Shown here one piece after another: positions 7,569-19,109 of a stretch of DNA of 64,000 nt; within the stretch, counting starts at the first letter, position 1, and every line of letters begins with the position of its first letter. This DNA comes from Prevotella sp. P5-50 (GTDB lineage: Bacteria > Bacteroidota > Bacteroidia > Bacteroidales > Bacteroidaceae), in NCBI RefSeq assembly GCF_002251295.1, contig NZ_NPJA01000035.1:1-64000 (forward strand), written 5' to 3'. Below the pieces are notes generated by a model. It ran no database searches, was not told the origin of the DNA, and worked only from the letters and a program-made list of their open reading frames with translations. A program made the translations under genes and the position numbers.

Positions 7569-8206
7569 ATATCCAACGCTTCACCTGCAACATGCTGCAG
7601 GAAAACTGTTATGTGGTCTATGACGAAACAAAAGAGTGTGTCATCATAGACTGTGGGGCTTTTTACCCTGAGGAGCATCAAGCCATCTCACGGTTCATCC
7701 ACGACAACAAGCTGACGCCTGTGCACCTAATTGCCACCCACGGACATTTCGACCACAATATCGGTAACGATGTCATATACAAGGAGTTTGGACTGAAGGT
7801 TGAACTAAGGATTGAAGACCAGTCGCTCATAGAAAACCTGGCTGATCAGGCATCGTCGATGCTCGGTATGTTGCTTCAAAAGGAGTACGCTCCCGTAGGA
7901 CATTATTTTACTGATGGAGAAACGGTGGCGTTTGGCAACCATTCCTTTACGATTCTTCACACACCTGGCCATACCCCAGGATCATGTGTGTTCTACTGCG
8001 AAGAAGAAAAGGTGGCGTTTACGGGCGACACGCTATTCAAACAGAGTATCGGACGTACTGACTTCCCTGGCGGTAGCTATGCGCAAATGAAGGAGAGTTT
8101 GAAACTGTTGCGCAGTCTGCCCGAAAGCACTATACTCTTATGTGGTCATGGACCACAAACAAGTATGGCGGACGAGCTGCGCTCCAATCCCTATCTGATA
8201 TACTAA
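7562..8206 (+). CDS. metallo-beta-lactamase-fold hydrolase (glyoxalase II-like)
   Basis: A 214-residue cytosolic hydrolase of the hydroxyacylglutathione hydrolase-like branch. The metal site is complete: THGHFDH at 59-65, HTPGHTPGS with His137, GDTLF with Asp156 and CGHGP with His196. The GRTDFPGG segment (164-171) is characteristic of this subgroup. I chose the ATG at 7562 because the protein then starts at the family-typical MLNIQRF; an ATG at 7529 would add 11 residues deep inside rsmG. The substrate cannot be read from the sequence; thioesters are usual in the group. Confidence 0.88.
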   Translation: MLNIQRFTCNMLQENCYVVYDETKECVIIDCGAFYPEEHQAISRFIHDNKLTPVHLIATHGHFDHNIGNDVIYKEFGLKVELRIEDQSLIENLADQASSMLGMLLQKEYAPVGHYFTDGETVAFGNHSFTILHTPGHTPGSCVFYCEEEKVAFTGDTLFKQSIGRTDFPGGSYAQMKESLKLLRSLPESTILLCGHGPQTSMADELRSNPYLIY

Positions 8207-8640
8207 TCCATGGTGACTCTGGAAATATCTCACACGGAAGTCAATCATCGGATCTTAGACGGATGTTAGACGGAAATAAAATCTTTACTGAACTTTCGCA
8301 TGTGGGGAAGTTAAGAGAAGTTAGGGAAGTTAGAGAGAAGTTAAGGGACAAATGTCCTACGTCTTACGGCAAAAGGCTATTGTCTCTTAACTTCCCGAAC
8401 GACCGTAGGGAGTGATAACTTCTTTAACTTCAATCAATTCCCTCAGTTGCGAGACTTAAAATCTTTAACAAAAATCCTAACTGAAAATGCGCTCGAATGC
8501 CTCGCTTTTGGGAAGAATTTTAATGGGGATCGCCTTACAGGCTCGAAATCTTAACGAGAATCTTAAAAATAACCTATAACCTTTAACCTTTAACCTATAA
8601 CCTATAACCTAAACGCTCCGTGTATTCTGTGGATTCTTAT
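8207..8640. repeat. interspersed repeat block C (no gene)
   Basis: No gene. 8284-8424 is a 141 bp unit present in inverted orientation at 54255-54394 (interrupted there upstream by a 75 bp insertion). Then come AAAATGCGCTCGAATG (from ~8484), the hairpin GCCTTACAGGC (8532-8542) with TCGAAATCTT, a run of AACCTATAACC-type short repeats (8570-8611) and a CTCCGTGTATTC piece. The 91-residue frame at 8140-8415 is a repeat artefact; it recurs at 54262-54495. Confidence 0.85.
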
Positions 8641-8649
8641 GCCACTTAC

Positions 8650-8692
8650 AAAAAAAAATCCGCACCACTGGAAGAACGTCCAAGTGGTGCGG
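8650..8692 (-). terminator. terminator of the GH43 transcript
   Basis: On the minus strand a perfect 10 bp stem (8683-8692 with 8660-8669, CCGCACCACT) is followed by nine T. It lies 38 nt after the GH43 stop. Confidence 0.9.
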
Positions 8693-8729
8693 AAATGATA
8701 TCATCTAAGAGTGTCTCTTGCTGAAATGA

Positions 8730-10361
8730 TTATTTGGTGAAGCGAATCCAATCGGCATCAATCCAACCTTTATCCGCATTGGGATTTGTATCTACTGCTA
8801 CGAAACCAATCTTCGCACCAATCCATTTTCCTTCACGCATCTTGAACGGTTCGCCACAGGTGGTGAATTTCTTACCGTTCTGACTCCATGCAAACTGCAT
8901 CATACCATCGTTGACGGTCATGCGGAGGTAAATATCTTCGTGAATAGCTGGTTTGTAATTTACCTTATCAACAGCGGTAGGACGAAGCGTGGCGATGAGT
9001 GTCTCGCTCTGCGCATTTCCCTTGTCTGCCGATTTACAGGTCATCTGTATCAGACGGAACTCATTACCGACACGTTTCACTACCAATGCTGAATAATCAA
9101 GTCCCATCATGATAAAACCACCATACTGACCGTCTGCCTTAGCGGTTAAGCGAAGTTTGGTTGTTGCGGTAAAACGGTCGGCAGGAGTCTTCTGCAACAG
9201 CATGTTGGGCACATTCCAAAGATTCTTCGCACCTCCATCCTGTTTATATGTGAAAACACGCATGGTGCCGAAAGCAGTAGGCATTCCAAAGAACTGATGA
9301 TAATTAGCGTGCCATTGCCATTGGAGACCCAACGTCGGCTTGTTGAACTCATCACTCTCTTCCGGATTGACAATAACCGATGATGACGACTTGGGTTTCT
9401 TGTAAGTGGTGACAGGTTCACCCTTCTTGCCCATGATAGGCCATCCTGTGGACCAGTCAACGGGATTCAAATGAACCACACGACCATAGGCATCCTTGTC
9501 TTGGAAGTGCAGGAACCAGTCTTCTCCATATTTCGTATGTACCCATCCGCCTTGGTGAGGACCGTTGATATTGGTTTTGCCTTGTGCCAATACGATTTTA
9601 TGTTCGTAAGGACCGTATGGCGACTTGCTGCGCATAGCCAACTGGAAACCGGTAGGTACGCCGCCGGCAGGACACATAATCCAGTACCATCCGTCGCGCT
9701 TGTAGAATTTAGGACCTTCGCAAGTGCGGTTTTCCGTACCATTACCGTCGAAGACAATGACAGGATCGCTGATGGCGCGTGTTCCGTCGGCAGAGAGTTC
9801 ACGCACACACAGCATCGATGCAAAATTAGCTCTTGAACTAGCCCATCCGTTGACCAGATAGCAGCGTCCGTCTTCATCCCACAACGGCGTGGTGTCGATC
9901 ATTCCCTTGCCTGCTATCACGCAATGCGGTTTGCTCCATTCTCCTGCGGGATCTTTGCTTTTAACCATAAAGACGCCAAAGTCAGGATCTCCCCAATAGA
10001 TATAATATTCGCCGTTATGATAACGGATGGAAGGCGCCCAGATACCTTTACCGTGTGACGGTTTGTCGAAAACCTCTTTGGGTTCAAGTTCCTTCACCGC
10101 ATGTCCCACCAACTGCCAGTTGACGAGATCCTTGGAATGAAGAATGGGCAAACCGGGAATACACTGGAAACTGGATGCTGTCATATAGTAATCATCGCCA
10201 GAAGATCCCACGCAGACATCGGGGTCGCTATAATCGGCATTGATTACGGGGTTGGTGTATGTTCCGTCACCATTATCGGGTGACCACACCTGAGATTTGT
10301 ACTGCGCATGACCACACAGGGTAACTGCCAGCAGCGTTAGTAGAAGAGTTTTTCTTTTCAT
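8730..10361 (-). CDS. secreted glycoside hydrolase family 43 (xylosidase/arabinosidase type)
   Basis: 543 residues with a signal peptide (cleavage near CGHAQ, residue 20). The five-bladed beta-propeller domain (~30-320) carries the GH43 triad: Asp46 in YSDPDV as base, an Asp in DTTPLWDEDG and the acid Glu in CEGPKFYKRDGW. The C-terminal ~200 residues (from EESDEFNKPTLGLQWQW) form the beta-sandwich typical of beta-xylosidase/arabinofuranosidase GH43 enzymes. It probably acts in the periplasm on xylan or arabinan oligosaccharides. No SusC/SusD pair is nearby, so it is not in a polysaccharide utilisation locus within this window. It follows the ATP-grasp-like gene by 41 nt on the same strand. 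Confidence 0.9.
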   Translation of the reverse strand: MKRKTLLLTLLAVTLCGHAQYKSQVWSPDNGDGTYTNPVINADYSDPDVCVGSSGDDYYMTASSFQCIPGLPILHSKDLVNWQLVGHAVKELEPKEVFDKPSHGKGIWAPSIRYHNGEYYIYWGDPDFGVFMVKSKDPAGEWSKPHCVIAGKGMIDTTPLWDEDGRCYLVNGWASSRANFASMLCVRELSADGTRAISDPVIVFDGNGTENRTCEGPKFYKRDGWYWIMCPAGGVPTGFQLAMRSKSPYGPYEHKIVLAQGKTNINGPHQGGWVHTKYGEDWFLHFQDKDAYGRVVHLNPVDWSTGWPIMGKKGEPVTTYKKPKSSSSVIVNPEESDEFNKPTLGLQWQWHANYHQFFGMPTAFGTMRVFTYKQDGGAKNLWNVPNMLLQKTPADRFTATTKLRLTAKADGQYGGFIMMGLDYSALVVKRVGNEFRLIQMTCKSADKGNAQSETLIATLRPTAVDKVNYKPAIHEDIYLRMTVNDGMMQFAWSQNGKKFTTCGEPFKMREGKWIGAKIGFVAVDTNPNADKGWIDADWIRFTK

Positions 10362-10402
10362 GTTTTTTTTGTTATTTGATAAATGAGATTTCGAAATACT
10401 TG

Positions 10403-11488
10403 TTACTTGGTAATTTTGAGTTGGTAATGCTGATCGTAAACAACCTGCATCATGGCAACCTCATCACCATGCGTAGGGGAAAGCGATAAAGCCACATGTC
10501 CCATGGTACGGCGGAGATTGATTTCGACGCAAGGATGCAAGATCAAATGACCCTTGCCATCTTCCACGACCATCATGTCAATGCCTAAAGGACCTTGATA
10601 AACAGGAGTTAAGAGGCTGGGCAAACAGTTACAAATCTTCACTTTAATATCATCCAACTGTTGGGTTGAAAAATAAGTACTTATGGCTTTTCGCTTCACT
10701 TCTTCTGTAGCCAAGAGATTACCCGTATAGGCAGTATGGTCGGTATGGAAGAGCGACAGACCTTCATACCTGACTTGACCATCATGGGTCATCGTAAATT
10801 CCATGGCAAAATCCTTCACCTTATTATAATAGGGTTCAACCATGACAGACTCTTGCTGGTGGAGAAGGTTTTCTATCCACTTTTTTTGCGGAGCCTCCAA
10901 CAGCTTATCAGGAGTAAAGGGGCGCACCCCTCTCCCACTCGACGACCAAGGCGCTTTGATCATGACACGCTTGTAACGAGCGACCAGGTCCTCGACTTCT
11001 TTCATCGTATGACACTCAAAAGCCTCACCGACAATTCCCGTTCCCGACAACTGCGCCAGCAGTCGGGCAGCAGTACGACGATGTGCCAACAGGCGTATCT
11101 GTTCGATATGATGCAGCGACGGCAACAAGGCCTTGGCTATGGCGATACGCGACAATCTGTTCCAAACAGCCGGATCCCATCCCCAAGGGTCGATGGAAGA
11201 CGGCAGGGGAATACGATCCATCCTGCGACCATCAGTCCATACGACATGAGGCAGATGCTTGTCTGCAGTTTTCAACCACCATGCGCAGTCAGAAAGGAAA
11301 TCGTCTAAGGCGTTTTGACAACTGTCAACATCATCCACAAGAATAACATCCCCCTCTTCCGCCCAAAAAACAGGCAGAAATCCCAAGTCGGCACGTAACA
11401 TACGTCCAGCCTTCGGAGCTGTGAAATTCATCAAATTGCTCGCTAAAGCTATTTCATGTTCTGGGTTGAAAAGGCAGAAATTACTCAT
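10403..11488 (-). CDS. ATP-grasp-like protein, function unknown
   Basis: 361 residues. The central part has an ATP-grasp look: VMIKAPWSSSGRGVR (lysine plus glycine-rich loop, ~residues 179-193), then VMVEPYYN, and a late HPCVEINLRRTMGHVAL segment with the Glu-Asn metal pair expected near the C-terminus. The N-terminus FCLFNPEHEIALA is a conserved start in Bacteroidetes homologues that I recall without a function. I placed the start at 11488 because an upstream ATG at 11509 falls inside the -7 box of the promoter. Not clearly related in function to the GH43 gene after it. Confidence 0.7.
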   Translation of the reverse strand: MSNFCLFNPEHEIALASNLMNFTAPKAGRMLRADLGFLPVFWAEEGDVILVDDVDSCQNALDDFLSDCAWWLKTADKHLPHVVWTDGRRMDRIPLPSSIDPWGWDPAVWNRLSRIAIAKALLPSLHHIEQIRLLAHRRTAARLLAQLSGTGIVGEAFECHTMKEVEDLVARYKRVMIKAPWSSSGRGVRPFTPDKLLEAPQKKWIENLLHQQESVMVEPYYNKVKDFAMEFTMTHDGQVRYEGLSLFHTDHTAYTGNLLATEEVKRKAISTYFSTQQLDDIKVKICNCLPSLLTPVYQGPLGIDMMVVEDGKGHLILHPCVEINLRRTMGHVALSLSPTHGDEVAMMQVVYDQHYQLKITK

Positions 11489-11506
11489 AATAGTTTGTTT
11501 CGGATG

Positions 11507-11539
11507 CAAATTTACAACTTTTTTTTGATATTTTGCAAT
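11507..11539 (-). promoter_or_regulatory. promoter of the ATP-grasp/GH43 pair
   Basis: On the minus strand TAAATTTG (11514-11507) is preceded after 21 nt by ATTG (11539-11536), a 3 of 4 match to TTTG. It overlaps the divergent region shared with the AAA ATPase gene. Confidence 0.55.
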
Positions 11540-11545
11540 ATAGAG

Positions 11546-11576
11546 TTTGCAAATTACAAATAAATTATTAACTTTG
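11546..11576 (+). promoter_or_regulatory. promoter of the AAA ATPase gene
   Basis: TTTG (11546-11549), 19 nt, TAACTTTG (11569-11576). A perfect consensus 30 nt before the start codon. Confidence 0.8.
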
Positions 11577-11606
11577 CAAACGTTTTAAAACAAATCGTAC
11601 TTTTCA

Positions 11607-12794
11607 ATGGAAGCATTCTTTCGAACACATCGATATTTGGTTGAGCACACGAACGCACCCGTTCGCAGAATCCTCATGGACGAAATCAACTGGAACGACC
11701 GCTTGATAGGCATCAAGGGAACGCGTGGTATCGGAAAGACAACCTTCCTGTTGCAATATGCAAAAGAGAAATTCGACATTCAAGACCGCCAATGTCTCTA
11801 TATCAACATGAACAATTTCTATTTTCAGGAGAGAGGCATTGCAGATTTTGCAGGAGAATTCTATCACAGAGGAGGACGCGTATTGTTGGTTGACCAGGTT
11901 TTCAAACAACCCAACTGGTCGGAGGAGCTTCGTCGATGTTATGACGAGCATCCCGGACTGAAAATAGTATTCACTGGATCAAGCGTGATGCGACTGAAAG
12001 AGGAAAACCCCGAACTGAACGGCATCGTGAAGAGTTATAACCTCAGAGGTTTCTCCTTCCGTGAATTCATCAACCTCCAAACCGGCAACAATTTCCATCC
12101 CTATACGCTTGAAGAGATTCTTGCCGACCACGAGCACATCATCAAGGAAATATTACCAAAAGTATCACCCAACAAATACTTCCAAGATTATATTCATCAT
12201 GGTTTCTATCCATTCTATCAGGAACAGCGCAACTATTCGGAAAACCTGCTGAAAACCATGAACATGATGACAGAAGTGGATATCCTACTCATCAAACAGA
12301 TTGAACTGAAATATCTCACGAAAATCAAACAACTGTTCTACCTCCTGGCAGAAGAAGGTCCGAAAGCGCCCAACGTCAGCCAGTTGGCCAACAAGATAGA
12401 GACCAGTCGCGCCACAGTCATGAACTACGTGAAATATCTTACTGACGCCAGACTGCTGAACATGATTTACCCTGTGGGACAGGATTTCCCCAAGAAACCG
12501 GCAAAAATCATGCTGCACAACTCCAATCTGCTTTATGCCATCTACCCCATCCACGTAGAAAAGCAGAATGCCATGGAGACCTTCTTCGTCAATTCGCTGT
12601 GGAAAGACCATAAGATAAATCAAGGTTCGCGCGACTCCTTATATATAGTAGATGAACGCTTGAAATTCCGCGTCTGTGATGCAGAAGCATCAGGAAAGAC
12701 CCGAAACTCGCCCGACACCATCTATGCACGCTATAATACAGAAATCGGAAAAGACAACCAGATACCACTATGGCTTCTGGGATTCCTATACTAA
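11607..12794 (+). CDS. AAA_14/DUF4143-type ATPase
   Basis: 395 residues. The P-loop GTRGIGKTT is at 38-46, the Walker B strand RVLLVDQV at 91-98 and a sensor-like VFTGSSV at ~120-126. These mark the AAA_14 family of single-protein ATPases, usually fused to a DUF4143 domain. The C-terminal half has a winged-helix-like segment (VSQLANKIETSRATVMNYVKY) and a LNMIYP strand as in DUF4143. Family members normally read DE(V/I) in Walker B; here the Glu is Gln97, so hydrolysis may be weakened. The role of the family is not settled. PFOR starts 35 nt after the stop. Confidence 0.8.
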   Translation: MEAFFRTHRYLVEHTNAPVRRILMDEINWNDRLIGIKGTRGIGKTTFLLQYAKEKFDIQDRQCLYINMNNFYFQERGIADFAGEFYHRGGRVLLVDQVFKQPNWSEELRRCYDEHPGLKIVFTGSSVMRLKEENPELNGIVKSYNLRGFSFREFINLQTGNNFHPYTLEEILADHEHIIKEILPKVSPNKYFQDYIHHGFYPFYQEQRNYSENLLKTMNMMTEVDILLIKQIELKYLTKIKQLFYLLAEEGPKAPNVSQLANKIETSRATVMNYVKYLTDARLLNMIYPVGQDFPKKPAKIMLHNSNLLYAIYPIHVEKQNAMETFFVNSLWKDHKINQGSRDSLYIVDERLKFRVCDAEASGKTRNSPDTIYARYNTEIGKDNQIPLWLLGFLY

Positions 12795-12829
12795 ACAAAG
12801 TTTTATCATTTAATATTTTTATTAAAACA

Positions 12830-16408
<3,579 letters not shown>

Positions 16409-16432
16409 TCCCCTCTCCTCTCTATAATCATT

Positions 16433-16464
16433 GGCAAGGCTCTATATGGGCCTTGCCTTTTTTT
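16433..16464 (+). terminator. terminator after PFOR
   Basis: A perfect 8 bp stem GGCAAGGC/GCCTTGCC (16433-16440, 16450-16457) with a 9 nt loop and a T run. Confidence 0.9.
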
Positions 16465-16537
16465 ATGCGCTGTCAAGTCATGACATACTCGTTCTTGTAA
16501 ATATAGAAACCGCACCAGTTTCATCTTTCTATAGTCG

Positions 16538-16573
16538 AAAAAAAAAACAGGCATCAGAAACTGACACCTGTTT
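16538..16573 (-). terminator. terminator of the slyD-aroC transcript
   Basis: On the minus strand a stem of 16571-16561 with 16557-16547 (one mismatch, three-base loop) runs into ten T. It lies 50 nt after the aroC stop. Confidence 0.85.
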
Positions 16574-16622
16574 GCTATTCCTATTCAATCTGTGTTTGGA
16601 CGAATTGACTCTTATGTCTTAT

Positions 16623-17699
16623 TTACAAAGTCGTTGCCTTGTTTTGCAGATAATAGTCTAAGATGGTCATTGCCGTCATTGCTTCTACAATAGGTACGGC
16701 ACGAGGCAATACACAAGGATCGTGTCTGCCACGCGCTAAAAGCGTTGTTTCCTGTCCTTCGATGTTGACAGTCTGTTGCTCGCGCAGAATGGTAGCCACT
16801 GGTTTGAAGGCAACACGGAAATAGATATCTTCTCCATTGCTGATGCCACCTTGAATTCCACCACTGTGGTTGGTTAATGTGGTGATGTGATGATCTCGAT
16901 TGACGAAGATGTCATTCTGCTGAGAACCACGTGAGTTGACGCAACTGAAACCTTCACCATATTCAAAACCTTTGGCAGCATTGATACTCAACATGGCACT
17001 ACCAAGAGCAGCATGTAATTTTCCAAATTCAGGCTCACCCAATCCAGCAGGACACCCTTTTACCACACAAGTGATAATGCCACCAATAGTATCGCCATCA
17101 GCTTTGACGCTTTCTATCAAGCGCACCATTTCCGCAGCCTTCTCGCTATCTGGACAACGCACGATATTATTCTCCCGTAACGATAGATCGTAATGGGTAT
17201 AATCATGCAATAAGGCAATATCCCCTACCTGAGAGGTGAACGCCTCGACCGAAATACCCAACTGTTGTAAAGCAAGTTTTGCCAATGCACCTCCTACAAC
17301 CCGACTGATGGTAATGCGAGCTGACGAACGTCCACCACCGCGATGGTCTCTCAGTCCGTATTTTTGTTGATAGGTATAATCAGCATGCGATGGTCTGAAT
17401 GTATCACGCATGTTGTCATAATCATACGAATGTTGGTTGGTGTTACGTACAATAAAACCAATAGGACATCCTGTCGAACGTCCTTCAAAAACACCGCTAA
17501 GCAGTTCGACACGATCGGCTTCCTGCCGTCCCGTGGTTATCTTGCTTTGTCCCGGACGTCGGCGATCAAGTTCCTGTTGGATGAAATCAGGATTGATGAG
17601 AATGCCCGCAGGCATTCCATCTACCACACCGCCAATTGCCTCACCGTGGCTTTCCCCGAATGTGGTAAGCGTGAAAAGATGTCCAAACGTATTTTTCAC
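16623..17699 (-). CDS. aroC: chorismate synthase
   Basis: This enzyme makes chorismate from 5-enolpyruvylshikimate-3-phosphate, the last step of the shikimate pathway, with reduced FMN as cofactor. 358 residues is the usual length. Signatures seen: [18 protein letters not shown] near residues 14-31, [14 protein letters not shown] (~47-60), [14 protein letters not shown] (~122-135) and [13 protein letters not shown] near 283-295. The upstream slyD-like gene ends 18 nt before and shares its promoter. The start of aroE, another shikimate gene, is at the other end of the window. Confidence 0.97.
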   Translation of the reverse strand: MKNTFGHLFTLTTFGESHGEAIGGVVDGMPAGILINPDFIQQELDRRRPGQSKITTGRQEADRVELLSGVFEGRSTGCPIGFIVRNTNQHSYDYDNMRDTFRPSHADYTYQQKYGLRDHRGGGRSSARITISRVVGGALAKLALQQLGISVEAFTSQVGDIALLHDYTHYDLSLRENNIVRCPDSEKAAEMVRLIESVKADGDTIGGIITCVVKGCPAGLGEPEFGKLHAALGSAMLSINAAKGFEYGEGFSCVNSRGSQQNDIFVNRDHHITTLTNHSGGIQGGISNGEDIYFRVAFKPVATILREQQTVNIEGQETTLLARGRHDPCVLPRAVPIVEAMTAMTILDYYLQNKATTL

Positions 17700-17717
17700 C
17701 TTATATCGTTTTAATGA

Positions 17718-18350
17718 TTAGTTTTCATGACAGTGGCCACCGCAACTGCATTCACCATCGCCGTGTCCTCCGCAACACCCTTCTCCGTCGTGGTTCCCAC
17801 ACCCACCGCCACAACATCCTTCACCGTCGTGATGGCAACCGCCACCGCAACCTTTACCGCTGAGATGAGCAATCAGTTTCTTAACCTCATCTTCTGTAGC
17901 ATCTCTGTTTTCCAGAATCTCACCTTCAAAATAGAGGGTCTCGCCAGCCAGAGGGTGATTCATATCTATTTTCACCTTATCGTTGCCCACTTCCAATACA
18001 CGACCGTAGAAGCGTTGCCCTTCTGCGTTTTGCAAGGGAACAATGGCATCCTCATATATATGTTCGCTATCAAATTTGCCATTCACATGGAATATGGTAC
18101 GGTCCAACGATGCAACCTGTTGATCGTCATAATCACCATAAGCTTCGTCTTTAGAAAGAGAGAAGCTGAACTGCGCACCCTTTTCCAAGGAAATCACCTG
18201 TTGTTCAAAAGCATCGAGGGCAAATCCAAATCCACTTATAAAATGGAATGGTCTGTCAGCCTTAGCTTCTTCTACCATTTCTTTACCATGATCACCATCC
18301 ACATAGAGTTTGTAAGTGAGGGCTATAAACTTATTGTTTGCGTTATTCAT
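17718..18350 (-). CDS. slyD: SlyD-like FKBP peptidyl-prolyl isomerase with metal-binding tail
   Basis: 210 residues. Residues ~1-155 are an FKBP/SlyD core: short FKBP half (FISGFGFALDAFEQQV), insert-in-flap domain (DEAYGDYDDQQV to FYGRVLEVG) and the closing DMNHPLAGETLYFEGEI strand. The last ~43 residues are Gly/Cys/His-rich (CGGGCHHDGEGCCGGG and repeats), as in SlyD tails that bind nickel and other metals. It catalyses prolyl isomerisation and acts as a chaperone in the cytosol, possibly in metal delivery. It is the first gene of a pair with aroC, behind a perfect promoter. Confidence 0.93.
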   Translation of the reverse strand: MNNANNKFIALTYKLYVDGDHGKEMVEEAKADRPFHFISGFGFALDAFEQQVISLEKGAQFSFSLSKDEAYGDYDDQQVASLDRTIFHVNGKFDSEHIYEDAIVPLQNAEGQRFYGRVLEVGNDKVKIDMNHPLAGETLYFEGEILENRDATEDEVKKLIAHLSGKGCGGGCHHDGEGCCGGGCGNHDGEGCCGGHGDGECSCGGHCHEN

Positions 18351-18405
18351 ATCTTTATCTATTTGTATTACAATTATGTTTCTAACTCTATTTTCAATTT
18401 GTATG

Positions 18406-18437
18406 CAAAGGTACGCATAATTTGATGGAAAAACAAA
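18406..18437 (-). promoter_or_regulatory. promoter of slyD-aroC
   Basis: On the minus strand TTTG (18437-18434), 20 nt, TACCTTTG (18413-18406). A perfect consensus 55 nt upstream of the slyD start. The rest of the 303 bp gap (18351-18653) holds the divergent promoter of the next gene and nothing else I can name. Confidence 0.8.
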
Positions 18438-18544
18438 TATTCTATGCGCTTTCGTGAAAATCTGATTAAATGTGTTCTATATTCGCTGTTATTTGATTAA
18501 AATCAAGAAACAAGCTGTTTGCGCACACAAACATACAAAACCAC

Positions 18545-18575
18545 TTGTATGATATCAAAATACTCTCTATCTTTG
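18545..18575 (+). promoter_or_regulatory. promoter of the small secreted protein gene
   Basis: TTG (18545-18547, three of four of TTTG), 20 nt, TATCTTTG (18568-18575). The leader would be about 70-75 nt long. Confidence 0.65.
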
Positions 18576-18653
18576 CATCGTCAAACAGGAATAAGACCTG
18601 AAGACAAGTAAGGATAACATTATTAATTTAAGGTAAAAGAAAGGGTAACTAAA

Positions 18654-19013
18654 ATGAAAAGAATGATTTTTGCAGTAGCTGCAATGTTGAGTATGACAAT
18701 GGCTTTTGCAGACAATGAGAACACTAACAGCGTAAACAATGCTGAGGCTTACAACATGAACATCAACATGAACATGCTCTCACGTGCACTTGATTTGACT
18801 GGTGACCAAAAGGCAAGCGTTGCTGACATCCACAAGGTATTCTGTGCAGAAATGGACTTTGCCGGACAGTCAAGCAAGGAAGAGCGTGGTACTATGATGA
18901 ACAAAGCCATCAACAAGGACTTGGCTTACATGCACACCGTACTTAATGAAGAACAGTACAAAAAGTATGTAATGCTGCTGAACGCGACCATGGCCAACCG
19001 TGGTCTGAAATAA
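18654..19013 (+). CDS. small secreted protein, family not recognised
   Basis: 119 residues. A signal peptide (MKRMIFAVAAMLSMTMAFA, cleavage around residue 19-20) precedes an Asn/Met-rich stretch (NMNINMNM) and a helical body with LDLTGDQKASV and LNEEQYKKYVMLLNATM. The last two segments recall the calcium-free helical LTxxQ-like arrangement of periplasmic Spy-type proteins, but the match is too loose to name it. It is a single gene with its own promoter and terminator, and codon use fits good expression. Location: periplasm. Confidence 0.7.
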   Translation: MKRMIFAVAAMLSMTMAFADNENTNSVNNAEAYNMNINMNMLSRALDLTGDQKASVADIHKVFCAEMDFAGQSSKEERGTMMNKAINKDLAYMHTVLNEEQYKKYVMLLNATMANRGLK

Positions 19014-19050
19014 TCAGCCTCCGATGTGAAAAGGTTAATATAGACAATGG

Positions 19051-19087
19051 AATCGCTGTTCTCATGATGAGGACAGCGATTTTTTTT
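19051..19087 (+). terminator. terminator after the small secreted protein gene
   Basis: A nine bp stem AATCGCTGT/ACAGCGATT (19051-19059, 19073-19081), extended by G-T and C-G pairs, followed by T7. Confidence 0.85.
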
Positions 19088-19109
19088 GTTGCTCTGTTAT
19101 ACAACTCCT

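Noticed and set aside
8140..8415. Two related frames (also 54262-54495) sharing KLREVREVREKLRDKCPTSY
   Set aside because: Identical protein-like text comes from the 141 bp inverted repeat, not from a conserved gene: no shared start context and one copy overlaps the hydrolase gene.
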